A DNA stretch of 55,264 bases from an uncultured Prevotellaceae bacterium (GTDB taxonomy: Bacteria > Bacteroidota > Bacteroidia > Bacteroidales > Muribaculaceae), in assembly GCA_900318645.1 (NCBI GenBank), contig ONLH01000022.1, forward strand, positions 1-55,264, given 5' to 3'. This document shows positions 50,117-55,264 of the stretch, one piece after another. Below the pieces are notes generated by a model that ran no database searches, was not told the DNA's origin, and saw only the letters and a list, made by a program, of their open reading frames with translations. Numbering within the stretch: the first letter of the stretch is position 1; each line of letters opens with the position of its first letter. A program made the translations under genes and the position numbers.

Positions 50117-52144
50117 ATGACCAAAGAAGAATTCATTGCCGACATTCGCGGTGGTATTCCTGAGGAATTGCCCGAAATGCAGGCCTACGACACCGAGATT
50201 AACCATGCGCCCAAACGCAAAGACATCCTCACCCCCGAGCAGAAGAAACTCGCCTTGAGGAATGCCCTGCGTTACTTCCCCAAGAAACTCCATGCCGCTT
50301 TGGCGCCCGAGTTTGCCGAGGAGTTGAAAAAATACGGCCGCATCTATATGTATCGCTACCGTCCCAAGTATGAGATGTATGCCCGTCCCATCGACGAGTA
50401 TCCCGCACGCTCACGCCAGGCTGCTGCCATCATGCTGATGATCCAGAACAACCTGGATCCTCGCGTGGCCCAGCACCCGCATGAGTTGATTATCTACGGT
50501 GGCAACGGTGCCATCTTCCAGAACTGGGCTCAGTACCGCCTGGTGATGAAATACCTGAGCGAGATGACCGACGAGCAGACGCTCGTGATGTACTCGGGAC
50601 ACCCCCTGGGCCTGTTCCCCTCACACAAGAATGCGCCCCGCGTGGTGGTGACCAACGGTATGGTTATCCCCAACTACAGTAAGCCTGATGACTGGGAGCG
50701 TGACAACGCTCTTGGCGTCAGCCAGTATGGCCAGATGACCGCTGGTTCCTATATGTACATCGGCCCGCAGGGTATCGTACACGGCACAACCATCACCGTG
50801 CTCAATGCTGCCCGCAAGCAACTCGTGAAGCGTGGTCAGAAGGGTGGCGACATCCACGGTATGCTGTTCGTGACCGCTGGTCTGGGTGGCATGTCGGGCG
50901 CACAGCCCAAGGCTGGTAACATCGCTGGCGTAGTCAGCGTCACTGCCGAAATCAACCCCCTCGCAGCCGAAAAGCGCTACGATCAGGGTTGGGTAGATGA
51001 ATTGCACTACAACCTCGATGAGTTGATTCCTGCCATCCGCAAGGCCGTGGCCGACAAGAGGACCGTATCAATGGCCTATGTGGGCAACGTCGTTGACCTG
51101 TGGGAGCGTCTCGCAGCCGAGGATATGCACGTTGACCTGGGTAGCGACCAGACCTCGCTGCACAACCCCTGGGCAGGCGGTTACTATCCCGTGGGCTTGA
51201 CCCTCGAGGAGAGCAAGCAGATGATGGCCGAGGACCCCGACAAGTTCAAGGAGTGCGTACGCGAGTCACTGCGCCGCCAGTGTGCCGCCATCAACAAGTT
51301 GGCCGATAAGGGCATGTACTTCTTTGATTATGGCAATGCTTTCCTGCTGGAGTCGAGCCGCGCTGGTGCTGACATCATGACTGCTGATGGCAAGTTCCGC
51401 TATCCGTCCTACGTTCAGGATATCATGGGCCCGATGTTCTTTGACTACGGTTTTGGTCCCTTCCGCTGGGTATGCACCTCGGGTGACCCCAAGGATCTAG
51501 AGACTACCGACCGCTTGGCCGCACAGGTACTTGAGGAAATCCGCAAAGATGCTCCCGAGGACATCCAGGGTCAGATGGACGACAACATCCACTGGATCAA
51601 GGAAGCCGGTCCCAATCACCTCGTTGTTGGTTCTCAGGCCCGCATCCTGTATGCTGACGCTGAGGGTCGCGCCAAGATTGCCTTGGCCTTCAACGACGCC
51701 ATCCGCAGCGGCGAGCTGAGTGCTCCCGTAGTGCTGGGTCGTGACCACCACGACGTGTCAGGTACCGACTCACCCTTCCGTGAGACCAGCAACATCTATG
51801 ACGGCTCGCAGTTCTGCGCCGACATGGCTGTACAGAACGTCATCGGCGACTCCTTCCGCGGTGCTACGTGGGTAAGTATCCACAACGGCGGTGGTGTCGG
51901 CTGGGGCGAGGTCATCAATGGTGGCTTCGGTATGGCTATCGACGGCAGCGAGGATTCGGCACGTCACATCCGCGAGATGCTCTTCTGGGATGTGAACAAC
52001 GGTATCGCACGCCGCAGCTGGGCACGCAACAAGGGCTCGATGGACGCTATCCGTCGCGAAATGGAGCGTACGCCCGAATTGACCGTCACCATGCCCAACC
52101 TGGTTGACGACGACGTCATTGACAACGCTGTAACCATTTTCTAA
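50117..52144 (+). CDS. hutU: Urocanate hydratase
   Basis: 675 residues. Converts urocanate to imidazolone propionate with a tightly bound NAD+ acting as electrophile. Visible family blocks include VVTNGMVIPNYSKPDDWE, GQMTAGSYMYIGPQGIV, FVTAGLGGMSGAQPKAGNIA (dinucleotide binding), QTSLHNPWAGGYYPVG and HHDVSGTDSPFRETSNIYDG. It is longer than the roughly 555-residue enzymes of Pseudomonas and Bacillus, as in other Bacteroidetes. Second gene of the operon, 66 bp after ftcD. Confidence 0.95.
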   Translation: MTKEEFIADIRGGIPEELPEMQAYDTEINHAPKRKDILTPEQKKLALRNALRYFPKKLHAALAPEFAEELKKYGRIYMYRYRPKYEMYARPIDEYPARSRQAAAIMLMIQNNLDPRVAQHPHELIIYGGNGAIFQNWAQYRLVMKYLSEMTDEQTLVMYSGHPLGLFPSHKNAPRVVVTNGMVIPNYSKPDDWERDNALGVSQYGQMTAGSYMYIGPQGIVHGTTITVLNAARKQLVKRGQKGGDIHGMLFVTAGLGGMSGAQPKAGNIAGVVSVTAEINPLAAEKRYDQGWVDELHYNLDELIPAIRKAVADKRTVSMAYVGNVVDLWERLAAEDMHVDLGSDQTSLHNPWAGGYYPVGLTLEESKQMMAEDPDKFKECVRESLRRQCAAINKLADKGMYFFDYGNAFLLESSRAGADIMTADGKFRYPSYVQDIMGPMFFDYGFGPFRWVCTSGDPKDLETTDRLAAQVLEEIRKDAPEDIQGQMDDNIHWIKEAGPNHLVVGSQARILYADAEGRAKIALAFNDAIRSGELSAPVVLGRDHHDVSGTDSPFRETSNIYDGSQFCADMAVQNVIGDSFRGATWVSIHNGGGVGWGEVINGGFGMAIDGSEDSARHIREMLFWDVNNGIARRSWARNKGSMDAIRREMERTPELTVTMPNLVDDDVIDNAVTIF

Positions 52145-52177
52145 AAAGTTGAACTACCAAATAATATCAAAGCATAT

Positions 52178-53665
52178 ATGACACATCAAATCAGTGCCGA
52201 GCATCTCACGGTCCAGAAGATCGCCGAGATCATCGAAGGCCATCATACGCTGAAACTCAGCGCCGATGCCATCAAGCGCATCACCCATTGCCGCGAATAC
52301 CTTGACAAGAAGATTGCCGAGAGCGAGAAGCCCATCTATGGTGTGACCACGGGTTTCGGTTCGCTGTGCAAGATTTCCATCAGCAACGACCAGCTGTCGC
52401 AGCTGCAGATTAACCTGATGATGTCGCACGCCTGCGGCGTGGGCGAACGCGTACCCAACGACATCGTCAAGATCATGATACTGTTGAAGGTGCAGTCCCT
52501 CAGCTACGGTTACTCGGGCGTGAAGCTCGATACTGTTGAGAGGCTCATCGACCTGTTCAACAATGACGTTTATCCTGTAGTGTACAAGCAGGGTTCAGTG
52601 GGCGCTTCGGGCGACCTCGTACCACTGGCTCACCTGTGCCTGCCCATCGTGGGTCTGGGAGAGGTGGAATACAAGGGCGAACGCATGAGCGGTGCCGACC
52701 TGTGCAAGAAGATGGGCTGGGAGCCTGTCAAGCTTGGCTCCAAGGAAGGCCTCGCGCTGCTTAACGGTACCCAGAACATGAGCGCTCACGCTGTGTGGGC
52801 TCTCATCAAGGCCGAACGCCTGAGCAAGTGGGCAGACGTCATCGCTGCCATTTCGCTGGAGGCTTATGACGGCCGCATCGAGCCGTTCACCCACGCCGTT
52901 CACGCCGTACGTCCCCACCAGGGTCAGATCGAGACCGCAGCCCGCATGCGCGAACTGCTTGACGGCAGTGAGCTCATCAAGCAACCCAAGGTCAACGTGC
53001 AGGATCCTTACTCGTTCCGCTGCATCCCTCAGGTTCACGGTTCGGTGAAGGACACCATCCGCTACGTCGGTTCGGTTATCGACACCGAAATCAACTCGGC
53101 AACCGACAATCCCACCGTATGCCCCGATGAGGACCTGATTATCTCGGCAGGCAACTTCCACGGTGAGCCCATCGCCATGCCCATGGACTTCCTGTGCATC
53201 GCTATGGCTGAGCTGAGCAATATCTCGGAGCGCCGCACCTACAAGCTGGTGTCTGGCACCCGTGACCTGCCCAGCTTCCTCGTGGCACAGCCCGGTGTGA
53301 ACAGCGGTTTCATGATTCCGCAGTACACCGCTGCAGCCATCGCCAGCCAGAGCAAGACGCTGTGTATGCCCTCGTCGGCCGACACCATCCCCACCTCACA
53401 GGGTCAGGAAGACCACGTGAGCATGGGCGCCAATGCCGGTGTTAAGCTGTGCAAGGTTGTGGAGAATACCGAGCGCGTGCTAGCTATCGAGCTGTTCAAC
53501 GCTGCCCAGGCACTGGAGTTCCGTCGTCCGTTGAAGTCGTCGCCCGTGCTTGAGCACGTCTTTGCCGACTACCGCAAGGTGGTTCCGTTCATCAACGAGG
53601 ACCAGCCCATGTATCCGCACATCGCCAAGTCGGTAGAGTTCTTGCAGAACAACAAGATTGACTAA
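52178..53665 (+). CDS. hutH: Histidine ammonia-lyase
   Basis: 495 residues. The Ala-Ser-Gly that cyclises to the MIO prosthetic group is at 143-145 in QGSVGASGDLVPLAHL. The catalytic Tyr is in YGVTTGFGSL (about 54), and the family pattern LLNGTQNMSAHAVWAL and SFRCIPQVHGSVKD are present. It removes ammonia from L-histidine to give urocanate, the first step of the pathway. It follows hutU by 33 bp. Confidence 0.96.
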   Translation: MTHQISAEHLTVQKIAEIIEGHHTLKLSADAIKRITHCREYLDKKIAESEKPIYGVTTGFGSLCKISISNDQLSQLQINLMMSHACGVGERVPNDIVKIMILLKVQSLSYGYSGVKLDTVERLIDLFNNDVYPVVYKQGSVGASGDLVPLAHLCLPIVGLGEVEYKGERMSGADLCKKMGWEPVKLGSKEGLALLNGTQNMSAHAVWALIKAERLSKWADVIAAISLEAYDGRIEPFTHAVHAVRPHQGQIETAARMRELLDGSELIKQPKVNVQDPYSFRCIPQVHGSVKDTIRYVGSVIDTEINSATDNPTVCPDEDLIISAGNFHGEPIAMPMDFLCIAMAELSNISERRTYKLVSGTRDLPSFLVAQPGVNSGFMIPQYTAAAIASQSKTLCMPSSADTIPTSQGQEDHVSMGANAGVKLCKVVENTERVLAIELFNAAQALEFRRPLKSSPVLEHVFADYRKVVPFINEDQPMYPHIAKSVEFLQNNKID

Positions 53666-53684
53666 TAACTATCCTACTATCGCT

Positions 53685-53736
53685 AAGTCGCAAAGACGCT
53701 AAGTCATCCATTCTAATCTTAGCGACTTTGCGACTT
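53685..53736. repeat. 19-bp inverted repeat between hutH and hutI
   Basis: AAGTCGCAAAGACGCTAAG (53685-53703) and CTTAGCGACTTTGCGACTT (53718-53736) pair with one mismatch around a 14-base loop. Similar repeats occur in other Bacteroidetes. Being inside an operon it may stabilise the upstream mRNA or attenuate hutI. Confidence 0.65.
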
Positions 53737-53764
53737 CATCGTAAAAATCAAATTAGCTATTAGA

Positions 53765-55006
53765 ATGAAAAAATTAATTAAGAATATCGCCTGTCTAGCA
53801 GGCATTGATACCGACAAGAAACACTGCCTGCGCGGCAGCGAGATGGCAACGCTGAATTGCATCAACGATGCCTGGTTGCTCATTGAGGGTGACCGCTTTG
53901 ACTCATGGGGTGAGATGGCAACGATGCCCACCCCCGAAGAGGATTGGGAGGTTATCGACGCTCAGGGCGGCACAGTGTTACCCTCGTGGTGCGACAGCCA
54001 CACCCACATCGTGTATGCGGGCAGCCGTGAGGGAGAGTTCGTGGACAAGATCCGTGGATTGTCCTACGCTGAGATTGCTCGCCGTGGTGGCGGCATTCTC
54101 AACTCGGCCGACCGTCTGCACCTCTTGAGCGAGGACGACCTTTACGAGCAGGCTATGCGCCGCGTGAGGGAAATCATTGCCAAAGGTACCGGTGCTGTTG
54201 AGATCAAGAGTGGCTACGGCCTCAATACTGCAGATGAGCTGAAGATGTTACGCGTCATCCGCCGCATCAGCGAGACTTCTCCCATCAAGGTGGTCAGCAC
54301 TTTCTTGGGAGCCCATGCTGTCGGCCGTGAGTACACTGGCCGTCAAGGCGAGTATGTCGATATGCTCATCAGCGAGATGATTCCCGAGGTAGGCAAGCAA
54401 GGCTTGGCCGACTTCATTGACGTCTTCTGTGACGAGGGCTTCTTCACCCCTGATGAGACCTCACGCATCCTTGAGGCCGGTGCCAAGTGGGGTATGCGAC
54501 CCAAGATCCACGTACAGGAGCTGGCACCGTCAGGCGGTGTAGAGGTGGGTGTGAAACATAATGCTGTTTCAGTTGACCACCTTGAGAGCATGATTGACGA
54601 GGACATTGAGATGCTTAAGGGCACCAACACCATCCCTACAGGTCTGCCCGGTACCTCGTTCTTCCTGAACATGCCGTTTGCTCCCGCGCGCAAGATGATT
54701 GAAGCAGGACTCCCCGTAGCCACCGCCAGTGACTACAACCCCGGCTCAACTCCCAGCGGCGACATGAAGTTTGTCGTCTCCCTGGCATGCATCAAGATGC
54801 GACTGTTGCCTGCCGAGGCCATCAACGCAGCCACCATCAACACAGCTGCCGCTATGGACTTGAGCAAGGACTACGGCAGCATCGCCAAGGGCAAAGTCGC
54901 CAACTTCTTCATCACCGAGCCCATCCCCTCGATTGACTTCATCCCCTACTCTTACACCACGCCCATCATCGCGAGGACCTTCCTCATGGGCTGCGAGATG
55001 AAGTAA
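53765..55006 (+). CDS. hutI: Imidazolonepropionase
   Basis: 413 residues, amidohydrolase fold. Metal ligands: WCDSHTHIVYAGSREGEF (HxH) and later His in FLGAHAVGREYTGRQ and PKIHVQEL, with ASDYNPGSTPSGDM carrying the catalytic Asp. It opens imidazolone propionate to N-formimino-L-glutamate, the substrate of ftcD. Last gene of the operon, 99 bp after hutH because of the inverted repeat. Confidence 0.95.
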   Translation: MKKLIKNIACLAGIDTDKKHCLRGSEMATLNCINDAWLLIEGDRFDSWGEMATMPTPEEDWEVIDAQGGTVLPSWCDSHTHIVYAGSREGEFVDKIRGLSYAEIARRGGGILNSADRLHLLSEDDLYEQAMRRVREIIAKGTGAVEIKSGYGLNTADELKMLRVIRRISETSPIKVVSTFLGAHAVGREYTGRQGEYVDMLISEMIPEVGKQGLADFIDVFCDEGFFTPDETSRILEAGAKWGMRPKIHVQELAPSGGVEVGVKHNAVSVDHLESMIDEDIEMLKGTNTIPTGLPGTSFFLNMPFAPARKMIEAGLPVATASDYNPGSTPSGDMKFVVSLACIKMRLLPAEAINAATINTAAAMDLSKDYGSIAKGKVANFFITEPIPSIDFIPYSYTTPIIARTFLMGCEMK

Positions 55007-55029
55007 CCGATATCACACATAAAACAAAG

Positions 55030-55061
55030 CAGGCGGCACCACGATAAAGTAGTGCCGCCTG
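55030..55061 (+). terminator. Terminator of the hut operon
   Basis: CAGGCGGCAC (55030-55039) and GTGCCGCCTG (55052-55061) form a 10-bp stem, followed by TTTAGTTATTAT. Confidence 0.8.
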
Positions 55062-55172
55062 TTTAGTTATTATCTTCTCTAACGTGTTGTCCAAGTTTTG
55101 CGAGCTACCAGCTCGCAACAACACCCCTCATTCCTCCCTATAATACCCCATCACTCCCCATCAACAAAAAAC

Positions 55173-55204
55173 GAGGGAGCCGCTGTTTAACCAGTGACTC
55201 CCTC
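55173..55204 (-). terminator. rRNA operon terminator
   Basis: GAGGGAG (55173-55179) pairs with CTCCCTC (55198-55204), with the minus strand continuing CGTTTTTTGTTG. It follows the 5S 3' end. Confidence 0.8.
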
Positions 55205-55208
55205 TTAG

Positions 55209-55264
55209 GGGGCGGTTACCTACTCTCCCACTTTCGCAGTACCATCGGCGTGGTGAGGCTTAAC
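55209..55264 (-). rRNA. rrf: 5S ribosomal RNA, 3' end only
   Basis: The minus strand reads GTTAAGCCTCACCACGCCGA then ATGGTACTGCGAAAGTGGGA and GAGTAGGTAACCGCC, the conserved 3' part of bacterial 5S rRNA. It is cut by the window edge; the rest of the rRNA operon lies to the right. The exact 3' end could be a few bases either way. Confidence 0.9.

Overview
The window is about 55 kb of a Bacteroidales chromosome, most likely Prevotellaceae or Muribaculaceae. Evidence for this is a SusC/SusD pair, an UpxY-type antiterminator, dockerin-tagged C10 cysteine proteases, SPII lipoproteins, the Bacteroidetes-type histidine-utilisation genes, and promoters of the Bacteroidetes primary-sigma form (TTTG, about 20 bp, TAnnTTTG) upstream of many genes. 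Genus cannot be fixed from the sequence alone.

Layout. (1) 1-7.4 kb, accessory: a left-truncated hypothetical gene, a small membrane protein, an SMC/ABC-like ATPase, then about 1.2 kb of unusually structured non-coding DNA (several inverted repeats, a candidate structured RNA with its own terminator, and a cluster of TGTTA repeats resembling iterons). Next comes a leftward gene set: a ParB-fold protein, a tiny protein translationally coupled to a phage Gp37/Gp68 (DUF5131) protein, and a membrane-tethered coiled-coil/P-loop/HTH protein. This looks like a replicating or formerly replicating mobile element; no integrase or relaxase is inside the window. (2) 7.7-8.6 kb: an HTH-Fic protein whose promoter is embedded in a 14-bp repeated operator. 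(3) 9-13.5 kb: a CbxX-type AAA ATPase with a small secreted protein, and an operon of a metallo-beta-lactamase-fold hydrolase plus three Isf-like iron-sulfur flavoproteins. (4) 13.6-16.4 kb: UpxY antiterminator, gmd and fcl, the complete GDP-mannose to GDP-L-fucose route. (5) 16.5-28.7 kb: a NUDIX hydrolase; a leftward run of GT2, radC, YhcG-type nuclease, transglutaminase-like protein and flavodoxin lipoprotein; and a rightward operon of a Sua5/YrdC-type protein, a polyprenyl sugar-phosphate transferase, a ClC channel, a PAP2 phosphatase and fmt.

(6) 28.7-29.4 kb: a gene-free island of REP-like palindromes arranged as a large (about 277 bp) inverted-repeat element between two 55-bp direct repeats. 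(7) 29.5-34.7 kb: a SusC/SusD outer-membrane uptake pair. (8) 35-44.9 kb: three tandem paralogous C10 (streptopain-like) secreted proteases with Ig-like and FnIII-like repeats and C-terminal dockerin repeats, each followed by the same hairpin family. (9) 45.1-48 kb: a CDF metal exporter and a two-gene ABC transporter. (10) 48.2-55 kb: a complete histidine-degradation operon (bifunctional ftcD, hutU, hutH, hutI). (11) 55.2 kb to the end: the 3' end of a 5S rRNA on the minus strand with the rRNA-operon terminator.

The parts most worth a second look are the 1.8-7.4 kb element, the palindromic island at 28.8-29.4 kb, the triplicated protease locus with compensatory terminators, and the Fic operator. 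Names rest on motif recognition by eye; no database search was run.
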